Positions 20,745-30,809 of a stretch of 64,000 nt of DNA are shown piece after piece (within the stretch, counting starts at the first letter, position 1; the number at the start of each line of letters is the position of its first letter). The notes beneath the pieces were generated by a model that saw nothing but the letters and a program-made list of their open reading frames with translations, was not told where the DNA came from and made no database searches. A program made the translations under genes and the position numbers. The DNA lies in the NCBI GenBank assembly GCA_030063045.1, contig JAQSEB010000034.1, positions 806,001 through 870,000 of the forward strand. Reading direction: 5' to 3'. The stretch comes from Pratylenchus scribneri. Lineage: Eukaryota; Nematoda; Chromadorea; Rhabditida; Pratylenchidae.

Positions 20745-23700
20745 TTATTTTCTTTTGCTTCCACCAATTTTATCCATCTGTTCCCGTTTCTTCTTTTTGA
20801 ACTCGAAATCATCGGGGCTAAAATTTAATAATTTAATTTTTGGTATTTCCCTCTTCCAAAACGAACCCATATCGGTAGCGTTTTATGGCCTTGGTTGAAG
20901 TATTGGCAATTTCTTCGGTAAATGAAGTCTCTTAAATGTAAAATTTTACATATTTAAAAAAATGTTTATTTACTTTTGGGTTTCCTGTCCTTTTTCTTTT
21001 TGGTGGTTTTCCCGGTCCCATTCATCGATGATTTTTTGTAATCGCCGCCCCCGTCCATTTTGCCCATTTTTTGCTTCTTTTTTTCTTCCCTCTTTCGTCC
21101 TTTTGACATTCTTTGCCGTTTTTTCCCATTCAAATTCGCCGGATTTTTGGCCAATTTAAAATCCTAAAAATTAGAATATTTATTTAAATTGAATTTAATA
21201 ATTTTAACTTGTTTTGTTGGTTTTTTCTTTTCATCCAATATTTTTATTTCCTTCTCTGCCATTTTCAACGTTTTTTCCGCCTTTTGGACTTCCTTTTCAA
21301 ATTTTTCATCTTCCAATGCTTTCGAAATTCTCTCATCCAATTCCGCTTTCTTTTTTATGAACAAATCCACAGTTTCTTAAAATTATATTGTTTTTTTGGC
21401 TAAATATTGATCAAAAACCTGGCGCAATTGTCCGCTTCAACGGCGTTGGGGCATTGTTCTTTTTGGTGGTTTTCAAAATTTCTCTCATCAATTTTCTCTC
21501 CTCTTCGCCAACCAACGAAATTGAACGACCCGCCTTGCCAGCCCTGGCCGTCCTTCCCACTCGATGGATGTACTGTTTGAGAGTTGATGGCATATTCATG
21601 TTGATCACCTTAAAATCAATTAAAAAATTATTTTCATTTTTTAATCGGATAATAATTTGGAGAAATATATTTTGATGAAAATGGTCGAAAACACATTTTA
21701 TTTACCGTTGTAATTTCCTCAACATCCAATCCACGGGCGGCCAAATCCGTTGCGCACAATATTTTCACCTCATTTTGCCGCTTGAATGCGGCCAGTGTTT
21801 CAATTCGTTCGGCCTGGGTCAGAGCCCCGTGCAATTGACCAACTTTGGCGCCCAAAAGCTTCAAAAACATTTGCATTCTCTGACAACCCTGTTTTGTACG
21901 GATGAAAATGATGCAACGATCGGCGAAATTTTGGGTCACGAGGGCTTAAAAATAGAGATATTTATTTGATTTAAATTTCAAATTTTTTACCGGCAACAAT
22001 TGCTTCGCGTTTTGAATCTTCCTTTTTTAATTTAATAAATTATTAAAAAAATTCTTCAAGGAAAAAACCTCTTCTTTGTTACTTTTCTGATCCACACGAA
22101 TTCTAATGAATTCCTGGTGTAAATTCAGTGACATTTCAGTGTTCTCATTGATGAACAATCGAACTGGATTATTCAATGAAAGATTTGCCAAAACTTCGAT
22201 CTAAGAAAATTAATTAAAATTAAATTAAAAATTAAACAAATTGTTGCTAACTTCTTCAGAAATTGTCGCGGAAAATAGCATTGTTTGACGATTCCGGGCA
22301 CATAATTTGATGATTTCTTTCATTTGATCCATGAATTGTTCCTCCAAAATTCGATCCGCTTCATCCAATACTAAAACCTAAAGAGGAAAAAATGTAATTA
22401 AATTGTAATTGTAGTAAAGGATATCAACTTAGCATCGTTTATGATAATTCATAAAGGACAGAACCAATTTTGATGATTTTGATATCAAATTAAAGAGCAG
22501 ACTTTTGGCTATCAAATAATATTAATTTTATTTAAATTGGTTCAGAATTTAGGGAATTATGACAAAAAAAACCATTGAACATTTTGGTAATCCATAGTAA
22601 AGATCATTTTAAACAGTTTTTTGGGACAATTTCTGAACCAATTTAAATAAATTTAATACCTTTTAATAGCCAAAAGTCTGCTCCTTAATTTGATATTAAA
22701 AATCATCACAAATTGGTTTAGTCATTGATGAGTTATTTAAGACCGCGTTATAAGTTATGGTGATTCTAGCAAAAAAATAAATCACCTCAATTTCCGAAAG
22801 TGAAAAGTTCGGCACATTATGCAAATGATCAATCAATCGTCCCGGGGTTGCGATCACCACATCAAGTCCTTGGCGCAATGCGGCCTCTTGTGCCTTTTTG
22901 TCAAGGCCACCTGAAATTTGAATGCATTTTTCTCATATTTTTTTGATCTTTTCAATCACCCAAAAGAATTGATTTTATTAATTTTAATCGGAAAATCCGG
23001 AATAAGAAAAAACCAGATAGTCAAAGTCAACCCCCATAAGCCCAACAACCATCACTTGACGCGTCCGATCGCCTAAAGGAAAAGAATTGGCTTCCCCTCA
23101 AGGGGAAAGTAGTCAAAAAAGTCAGTTGGACGGTCCATCGTCCACTCTCTCTCACTCTACAATCCACAAATCGTGTCCTTACAGCTTCCACTCCTACCAG
23201 TGGGTAGCCCTGCGCATTTTCTTCGCGCACAATCCCACTCTCCCCTTCTCAGACACAAATTTCCTTTTGATCATTTGCAATTTCCTCTCATTCATAGTCA
23301 CATAAATCCATTCTATATTCATTCCCTAAAGCAAGTTTTTTTACTTCACTTTTATACGTATACTTATTATTGCCGCCTGTTTCTTTTCGCATTTATTATA
23401 AGTCGATCATTAAGATTTTTCCTTGATCAGAATTATTTGCGTGTTTATAAACTTAATTTCATTCTCAGACATTGAAATGTGGAGGATGGAAAAGAAGCAG
23501 AAAATAATTACCATTTTATGCATACTTTATGGGATTTGGCATTTTGGCACAAATTGGACGACTACCCTTCTCTCATTTCTCCAATGGGACACTACAGAGA
23601 TTTTGTCCATTGTGGATTTAGCCTATATTCAGGGTAATAATCAAATCTATTTTATCGGTCATAAATGGAATTTTTCTCTTTGGTTTCCTATACTTAATTT

Positions 23701-26700
23701 TGCCTTCAAGTTAAAATCCATTTATTTTTAAAAATTTTCAGCCTTTGGAAGCTTTTGCAATGCGGTAGGCTCATTGGCAATTGGACAGGTGCGCGCAAAT
23801 TGTTACTTTTTATACCATTTTTTCTGATCTCAGATGACCGACACAATTGGCCCAAAAATAATGTTCCTTTTCTCCATTATTTTCACTTCACTCTATTTTA
23901 TTGGACTTGGCCTATGTCGAACATGGTTGACATTTTTCCTGCTCCAAGTCTATCCAATTTATTTATTTTTATTAAATATTTTATCCTATAAAGATTCTCC
24001 GAATTGGCTATCAATTGGATAGTACAGCGGAAATGTATTTGGCCACCGTCACAACGGAAAGGGAACGAACCGGGGCATTGATGATTTTGACCATCCCTCA
24101 GGCAATTTCAATGTTTTTTGCCCCAATTGGTGCGTTCAAATTGGAATATAGACTTTTCCCGAAAATTGGAACAATTCATTTTTTTATGGAAATTTTGGAC
24201 GCGATTTGATGAGATCTATCGTTGGGTAGGGTTTGGGAATCTAGGACAAACCATTCGCTATAATCTTTTCGCCATTTTCAATACCTTTTTCGCCAAATTA
24301 AATACTATACCTTTTTATACGCAAACATTTTTAAGTTGGTAGCAAAATTGCTGCCTACACAACACTTCGCTTCTCGCAAATCACAAATGGCATTGTGATG
24401 GCCGGATTGCTAATCCCATTTGTCCTATTCTTCCTTCCCAGCACCCATTCCATACCCAGATTGGCCACAGCCAAATTGCGGCCACAGGTATTTAGTAAAA
24501 TGGGATTATGATAATTTCCCTAATTATGTACAGGATTATTGGCCAATGTTAAAGCAAAATCAAGCCCTTCGCGAGGGCCTTATATTGCGTGCATTGTTAA
24601 TTGTTTCCTATGTTTGTTATGAATTGATTGCGCGAAATTTTGTCCTTCGTGCCTATATGCACGAGACCAGCGATAATGCTGAAGTGATGATCACTATGGG
24701 GTGAGTAGATATGATCAATGGTTAGGAAAAGAATTGAATTACTATTTAATGCAAACTCATTTGTTCGACACATTTTTTGACCTTTTTTTACCTATTTTGC
24801 CATTTTTAGAGGGAAAACAATGCTATAAAATACCAAAAACTATCATTTTGCTATTTTTCTAGCCTAAAAATTTTCTTCTGACTAATTATTTTACACATTT
24901 TTCAGTGCATCCCTTATCATCACACAATTCGTTATTTTGCCAATTCTACAACGTCATGTAAGCCCAAAAACGCTGCTCCAACTTGCCAGCATTGCTTTAA
25001 TCGCAGCCTATGGGGCCGTAACTATGATCGGTTCCCTGTATGAATATTTGCTGATCACCGCAATTCAAACGGGGGCATATGCGGTTGCCTACGCCGAATC
25101 TTCCACTCAAATAACATGGTGGGAATATGAAAGGGATAAATGCCTAGGGATAACACTAGTAAATAATGTATTTAATTTAGAAATATATTGTAGAATGTAT
25201 AGAAGTGCATAAAGTGATAAACAAGTCCGAAAAAATTATCATCCTCTGAGCGGATTCGAACCCGAGACCTAAATTTGTAAAAGTGAAGGACCCACACCTC
25301 TGAGCCAAACATTTCAATCATTTTTTTGGTGAAATCTTTAGAAATCTTAACCAGCTTAAACTTAACAAATTTTTTTAAGCGCCATTAAAACCAAATATTT
25401 TTTTAGTGCTGTTCAAATCAGTGATTTGGGCAAGGCAACCGGGCTCGCTTCAATGGTCCAATGGACTGCGCATTTTCTCGTCCCCCTCTACACTTCGCAC
25501 TTGGTCGATTCCTGGCACTATACCTATGCATTCTACACAAGTGCCCTAGTGATGCTGGCCACTTTGGCCTATATTACGGTGTATGCCAAAGAGACAAATG
25601 CCAGAATTCGAACCCTCTTACCCAGTCTAATTACGACATAATCCATCAACTCCAACCCACTCAATTTTTATTTTTCACATATTTTGTTTTAATTAACTTT
25701 AAATAATAAAATGTAAACCGACCGGCAGCTAAGCACAATTCAACATTTGTATATTTTGCAAGTCGACGGCTGACTTGAAAAACTTGAATGGCCAGCTCAC
25801 GTGTAGGCACCAATACCAGAACTTTGGTCGTTGATCTGTTCTGCGTTCTGGGTCTAAAATTATGGGGAAAGTAATTATTTGGAATAAGAAAAAGAATAAA
25901 TTTTAAATTAATTGGGATTTTCTATATCGGCCTATCTAAACAAGGTTTCGATTTTCGACATAGAAATAAAATATTAATCAATTTTTTTTAAATTTTAACT
26001 AATCCATTTTTATTAATCCACCCCAAATTTTAATATTAGTCAAAATCAGCTTTAATTAATTGATTAATTAGTTTACTTACTTAAATAAAAGCCTCTCCAA
26101 AATTGGAAGCATAAATGCCGCAGTTTTGCCCGTCCCCGTCGCTGAACATGCACAAATATCTCGTCCAGAAAGTGCCACCGGAATGCATGCTGCCTGAATT
26201 GGTGTTGCCTGCTGAAATCCCGCTTCAAAAACGGCCTATTCGAATTTGAAATTAAATAATTTTTAAAATATTTATTACCTTTAAAATTGGTCGGCTCAAA
26301 TTCAAACCATCAAATGTTTCCAATTTTGGTTGTGAAGAGGGCTTTGCCGGCTTTCGTTGATTTGGCTCATAAAATGGCTGTAATTTTTTATTTGGATGAA
26401 TTTAATCGAAAAAACAATGTCTTACTTTTGTGAATTCTTTCATTTGGTCCTCTTCTTCGTCTGTAATATTTTCTTTTTCTATTCGTTTGTTGGTTTTCTT
26501 CAAAATTTTCTTCTCTTTAATTCCATCATCATCGAAATTAAAATTAAAGTCAGCCCGGAATTCGTCTAGTTCGTCCCGATTTTTGCCAATTTTATTTGTT
26601 CCTTTTTTCATAAATTTCTGAAACAAATTTTTATAAAAACAAATTTAATTGAATGAACCTTCGTCTTTCGCTGTTCATCTTCCTCAATATCTTCAGTAAT

Positions 26701-26754
26701 CGAGTCGTCTCCTTCATCATCATTATTTCGAATTATTGAAGGCGGATAAAGCAT
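20745..26754 (-). CDS. DEAD-box RNA helicase DDX27 (ribosome biogenesis)
   Basis: Nucleolar ATP-dependent helicase for pre-rRNA processing of the large subunit. Exons in minus order: 26754-26659, 26617-26426, 26377-26279, 26235-26081, 25853-25723, 22910-22786, 22377-22252, 22200-22069, 22021-21991, 21944-21706, 21608-21419, 21375-21209, 21163-20974, 20930-20867, 20817-20745. An acidic N-terminus is followed by the complete motif set: [19 protein letters not shown] (Q motif), [11 protein letters not shown] (I), PTREL (Ia), TPGRLIDHL (Ib), [13 protein letters not shown] (II), [10 protein letters not shown] (III), [14 protein letters not shown] (IV), [13 protein letters not shown] (V), [20 protein letters not shown] (VI). 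The basic coiled C-terminal tail, including [19 protein letters not shown], is typical of DDX27. The 2.8-kb intron 25722-22911 contains a whole MFS gene on the other strand. The CDK7 stop codon lies only 172 nt upstream. Confidence 0.95.
22438..22755. repeat. palindromic MITE, family A, copy 2
   Basis: Longest family A copy. The left half carries CAAATTAAAGAGCAGACTTT and GGCTATCAAATAATATTAAT. The right half is its inverse (AATAGCCAAAAGTCTGCTCC). It lies in a DDX27 intron. Confidence 0.75.
23477..25641 (+). CDS. major facilitator superfamily transporter, nested in a DDX27 intron
   Basis: Multipass membrane transporter. Exons 23477-23633, 23742-23788, 23834-23947, 23994-24129, 24336-24487, 24534-24700, 24906-25118, 25407-25641, all phases consistent. 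About 11 hydrophobic segments are visible, for example [84 protein letters not shown], and [20 protein letters not shown] near the end. The general pattern ([30 protein letters not shown]) resembles the SLC22A18/MFSD9/MFSD10 group, but I cannot assign a substrate. An acceptor-like TTCTCAG lies 8 nt before ATG, compatible with trans-splicing. The last intron contains a SINE. It is transcribed opposite to its host gene. Confidence 0.8.
24203..24345. repeat. dispersed repeat, family B (half copy)
   Basis: Contains GATCTATCGTTGGGTAGGGT, AGGACAAACCATTC and TCTTTTCGCCATTTTCAAT, in an intron of the MFS gene. Confidence 0.5.
25236..25315 (-). repeat. tRNA-derived SINE copy
   Basis: Read on the minus strand: GGCTCAGAGGTGTGGGTCC (A-box region), then AAATTTAGGTCTCGGGTTCG, then AATCCGCTCAGAGG. 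Lies in the last intron of the MFS gene. Confidence 0.7.
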
Positions 26755-26926
26755 CAATAAAAAATAAAACAAATAAAAATCAGTGAAAATTATTGAAAAA
26801 TTAAATTATCCCATTTTTGTTCGGAATATTTTTTAAAATAATTTATAAATAAAATATTAATTTTATCTTTTAAAAAAATGGACAAAATTGTGTTGATAAC
26901 AAAATAAAACATAAACAAATAAATAA

Positions 26927-28348
26927 TTAAAATTCCAATCGCCTCCGACTAAATGGCGGTTCCTCTCCATCAAGCACATTTTCTCGGATTGATGTTTGTT
27001 GTTGTTTCCTCTTTCGTCTTCCCGCAGCAACCGGTAATTCTGCGTCATCGCATGCATACGGTTGAGTTTGAAAATATTCCGATTGGAGTGCCTGGGTCGT
27101 CGTCCAACGTCGCAACGGGTCAAATTGGAGACAATGGGCGATCAAAGCGAGCAAATCGGAACTGGCTGCAGGGAAAACCAACTTCAAATCATGGCCAGGT
27201 CCACAATTTTGAATTTGGATATAGTCGGGCAATGCGCTCATCCCCTGAAAATTTAATAAATTTAAATCTAGGACCAAAATTTACCGCCCAATCTTGTTCT
27301 GTTGGCATCCCAAGTACATTGTAAATTTTGACCAGCTGATCAAGATCGGATTCACCTTGGAATATTGGCACCTATAATTTATTTTTCGGTAAAAAATTAT
27401 TTTTATTAACTTACTCTTAGCAGTAATTCAGCAATTATACATCCCATCGCCCAAATATCAATTCCAACACCGTAAGTCCTTGCTCCATACAATAATTCAG
27501 GTGCTCTATACTGCAAATAAAATATTTTTATGTTAAAATTAAATTTCCATACCCATCTTGTGACCACTTGATGAGTGTAAATTCGATTAGGAGAGCCAAA
27601 ATAACGGGCTAAGCCAAAATCAGCTATTTTTATTCTGCCAGCCATGTTCATCAATAAATTATTCGGTTTTAAATCCTAAAATTTTATGTTTATAAAGTTA
27701 TAGTTAAAATTTTTACAAACCCTATGCAAAATGAAATGTTGGTGCAAATGTTCGAGTCCGAAGAAAACTTGCATCAGAATATTTTTGATATGAGAATGTT
27801 GCAAAATTGTAGTCGAATCTTTGATTAAATTCTAAAATATAAAAGAATTTTTATTTTTACCAATCTTTAACAAACTTCTAAATCGGTTTCCATGAAATCA
27901 AAAACTAATTGAATGCTTGTTCGGTGTCCGATCACATCAAGAAGCGAAATAATATTGTCATGGTGAATTTCCTTTAACAATTTTATTTCTCGTATTGCCG
28001 TTCGATTTATGCCATCCCGAGCTTCATGCCTTGAACCGAGTTTAATCTAAAGTTTAAATAATTACAAAAAATAATTAAAATTCATACCTTTTTAATTGCA
28101 ACAATAATTCCTGTTTCCAAATCCTTAAATATTTTGAAAAATTATGGAAGAAGTGTGTGTTTAATTCATTAAATTACCTTTGCTTGATAAACATTAGCAA
28201 ACTAAAATTTTTTAATACTTTAAATAAAAAAAAAAAGATTAAATAAACCTGTCCCTCTCCCAAATGCTTAATTTTCTCATAGCGATTTTTCCTCGCTGCC
28301 TATAAATTATGACAATTTTAAAACTGAAGGAAATATTAAATTTACCAT
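26927..28348 (-). CDS. cdk-7: cyclin-dependent kinase 7 (CDK-activating kinase, TFIIH subunit)
   Basis: Phosphorylates cell-cycle CDKs and the RNA polymerase II C-terminal domain. Exons in minus order: 28348-28346, 28299-28249, 28201-28178, 28123-28088, 28046-27876, 27831-27721, 27675-27553, 27510-27415, 27371-27285, 27244-26927. Exon 1 encodes only the initiator Met. Kinase motifs in order: [49 protein letters not shown] (the CDK7 NRTA.REIKLL helix), [75 protein letters not shown]. The T-loop SPNR and [16 protein letters not shown] with T after VV are CDK7-specific. The basic C-terminus (RRKRKQQQ) looks like a nuclear signal. It is followed on the same strand by DDX27. Confidence 0.95.
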
Positions 28349-29115
28349 AGATATTGATGAAAATGAAAAGTAAAATAATACAAGATTTTGACCTAAGTTA
28401 AGGTAGGGTAGGGTAAAAAAAATGTAAAATTTTTTTACGCAATTGAGCCTCGCGATGTGGCGTCGCGAGCCCTCGAGCGTCGAGTCGAGCGTAAAATTTG
28501 GATATTTTGTCATTTTTTTTATCATACTCTCTTGTTTACTTTCTCTCTTTTACTATTCTATTTCCGCTCGTTCTCTTTCTCTCAGAAAAGCGTAAAATTT
28601 TATCAAAAAGCGTAAAAAATAAAAAAAATTTTACGTTTGTTATGCCAGCCCAAGCGCCAAGCCCAGCCTAGCCTATGCCTATGCCTACCTAACCTAAGTT
28701 TCGGAGAATTATATTGGTTTATTAAAATTTCTTGATTAAAATTTTTTAAAATTTGAAATATAAAATGAGAAAAATTTTTAATGAAAGATCGAGGTGAATG
28801 AATAAAGAAATAAATAAAAAATAGCACGCATTTATTTTTGACAATTTTTTGGACATAGATAAATGAGATGAGAGTGCGGAGAATTCTAGAAGAAAATGAA
28901 TTATAAAACCAAAGTGATGATGATGATGAGCAGAAAATGGTTACCAAATCCAAAATCCCCGTTCTTTGGCGCGAATAAAAATAGTAAAATTCCTAAATTT
29001 AATTTTCCCCTTCTTTCATCAATTTCATGATTTTTTTTTCAAACCTGAAGATTTTAAAATTTAGATAATCAATTATAACAACTCTATTCATTATCACAAA
29101 GAGTAATAATTAGCA
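28349..29115. promoter_or_regulatory. divergent promoter region between CDK7 and the DNAJA-like gene, with GC hairpin
   Basis: The two genes diverge from this 767-nt region. In very AT-rich surroundings, 28440-28490 is a GC-rich island with nested symmetry: CTCGCGA...TCGCGAG and CTCGAGCG...GTCGAGCG. It is bracketed by TTTTTTACGC on the left and GCGTAAAATTT on the right (inverted). Further GCGTAAAA words follow to about 28635. CTCTC/TTTCTC runs lie between. This is likely a core regulatory region, but it could also be the ends of a small element. No J-domain exon is visible in it. Confidence 0.45.
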
Positions 29116-30518
29116 ATGGACGGTTTTCCTGGTAAGATCATTCGTATCATTGGAATTATACAAATATTTTTCTAGGACATGGTGACGAAGGTGATCTATT
29201 TGATATGCTCAATGGTGGCGGGGGCGGCATGCCAGGTTTCATGGGAATGGGAGGCGGTGGTCTACTGAGTCAAATGTTCGGTGGTGGCGGAAGACGCAGA
29301 GCTCGCAAAGGTAAAATTTTATATTGCTCGCATTATGACTTCAAATTATTTAGGAGAAGCAACCGTTCAACCATTGCAAGTTGCATTGGAAGATTTATAC
29401 AAAGGGAAGACTTCAAAATTGCAACTCACCAAAAAGGCATTGTGCAAATCTTGCAATGGGTTTTTAATAATCATTTTATATTAATTTATTTAAATTTTTC
29501 TTTAAAAGACTTGGAGGAAAAGCTGATGCTGTAAAGCGTTGTGATCGTTGTCGTGGCAGTGGTCGGATGTTCATTACTCGGCAAGTTGGACCAGGAATGA
29601 TTCAACAAATGGCAACCCATTGCGACCAATGCCATGGCGAAGGTTTATTTTATATATTACAATGATTAAATATGATAATTATTTATAGGAGAGTCAATCG
29701 ATGAAGCTGGTCGTTGCAAAAGTTGCGAAGGACGAAAGACAGTGCAAGAGAAGAAGATCATCGAAGTGAAAATTGTGCCTGGGATGCGCGAGAATCAAAA
29801 AATTGTTTTCTACGGTGAAGGTGATCAAGAGCCGGGAATCGAGCCAGGCGATGTTGTGCTGATCATCAAAACAAAACCAAATGAATTATTCGAAAGAAAG
29901 GGTGATGATCTCTTCATGAAAAAGTTAATAATCAATTAGTAAACTAATTTAATTACAATTTATTCAGAATTGTCACACTCAAACAAGCATTATGCGGGTT
30001 TACCATGACAATTAAGCATCTTGATGGTGAACATATTGTGATGACCACATCGCCCGGTGAAGTCATTCATCCAGGTGAACAATTATTTAATTTATTATTC
30101 AAATATTTTTAAATGAATATTAAGAATCGATTCGTGGTGCCATTGGGAAGGGAATGCCGAAACACAATACACCGGGAGAATTTGGAAATCTATATATCGT
30201 CTTTGAAGTCAAATTTCCTTCGAATCATTTCTTGAAAAAGGAAGATTTGTATAAGGTTTGGAATTTTTCTTACTAATTCAGAAATTATTGGTTATTTTAC
30301 AGAAATTGGAGTCACTCGTGCCACCTCGACCACCAGCACCGCCAAAATTGTCAGCACTTGTAGAAGTGGACGAAGTCAACCTGTCCGAATTCGACCCTCA
30401 TCGCTATGACCGCCATTCGGGTGGTGCCGGACGACAGGAAGCTTACAATGACAGCGGCAGTGACGATGATATGCCCGGACCGGGAGGAGCACAACATGTC
30501 CAATGTGCGCAGCAGTAA
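29116..30518 (+). CDS. DNAJA1/2-type Hsp40 without a J domain
   Basis: Type I Hsp40 substrate-binding parts only. Exons 29116-29131, 29176-29310, 29354-29459, 29509-29642, 29689-29923, 29968-30074, 30125-30255, 30303-30518. The protein starts MDGFPGHGDEGDLFDMLNGG, i.e. at the G/F-rich linker that normally follows the J domain (LSQMFGGGGRRRARKG). The rest is complete: VQPLQVALEDLYKGKTSKLQ; four zinc repeats CKSCNGLG, CDRCRGSG, CDQCHGEG, CKSCEGRK; C-terminal peptide-binding domains (NELFERKGDDLFM, ALCGFTMTIKHLDGEH, GKGMPKHNTPGEFGNLYIVF). The DNAJA2-like tail has EAYNDSGSDDDMPGPGGAQH and ends CAQQ, a farnesylation-type CaaX box. No HPD-containing exon exists between the divergent CDK7 start and this Met. 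It is the first gene of the five-gene plus-strand cluster. Confidence 0.88.
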
Positions 30519-30809
30519 TGAATGAAAATTGACCGGAATTCGGAAGAAATGCACACTTTTGCGCTGCATTGTGTTCTCGTGATAATCCATTGTTTTTGTC
30601 TACCTATTTTTAAGAACAATCGATTTTATATATTCTACTTTTTTGCTCGTTATTTGATAAAACCAAACATACACAATATTCTCAATGGATAAATTTGGAA
30701 ATAATTTTATTTTTTATTCAATGTTTATTTATTCATAAATACTTTTCAGTATATTTTAAACAAGCCAAATTAATTTTAATTCAGATTTTTAGAGTAAATC
30801 TTCAAGAAA

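Noticed and set aside
28349..29115. Hidden J-domain exon upstream of the DNAJA-like gene
   Set aside because: All plus-strand frames were read for HPD and flanking helix motifs; none is present.
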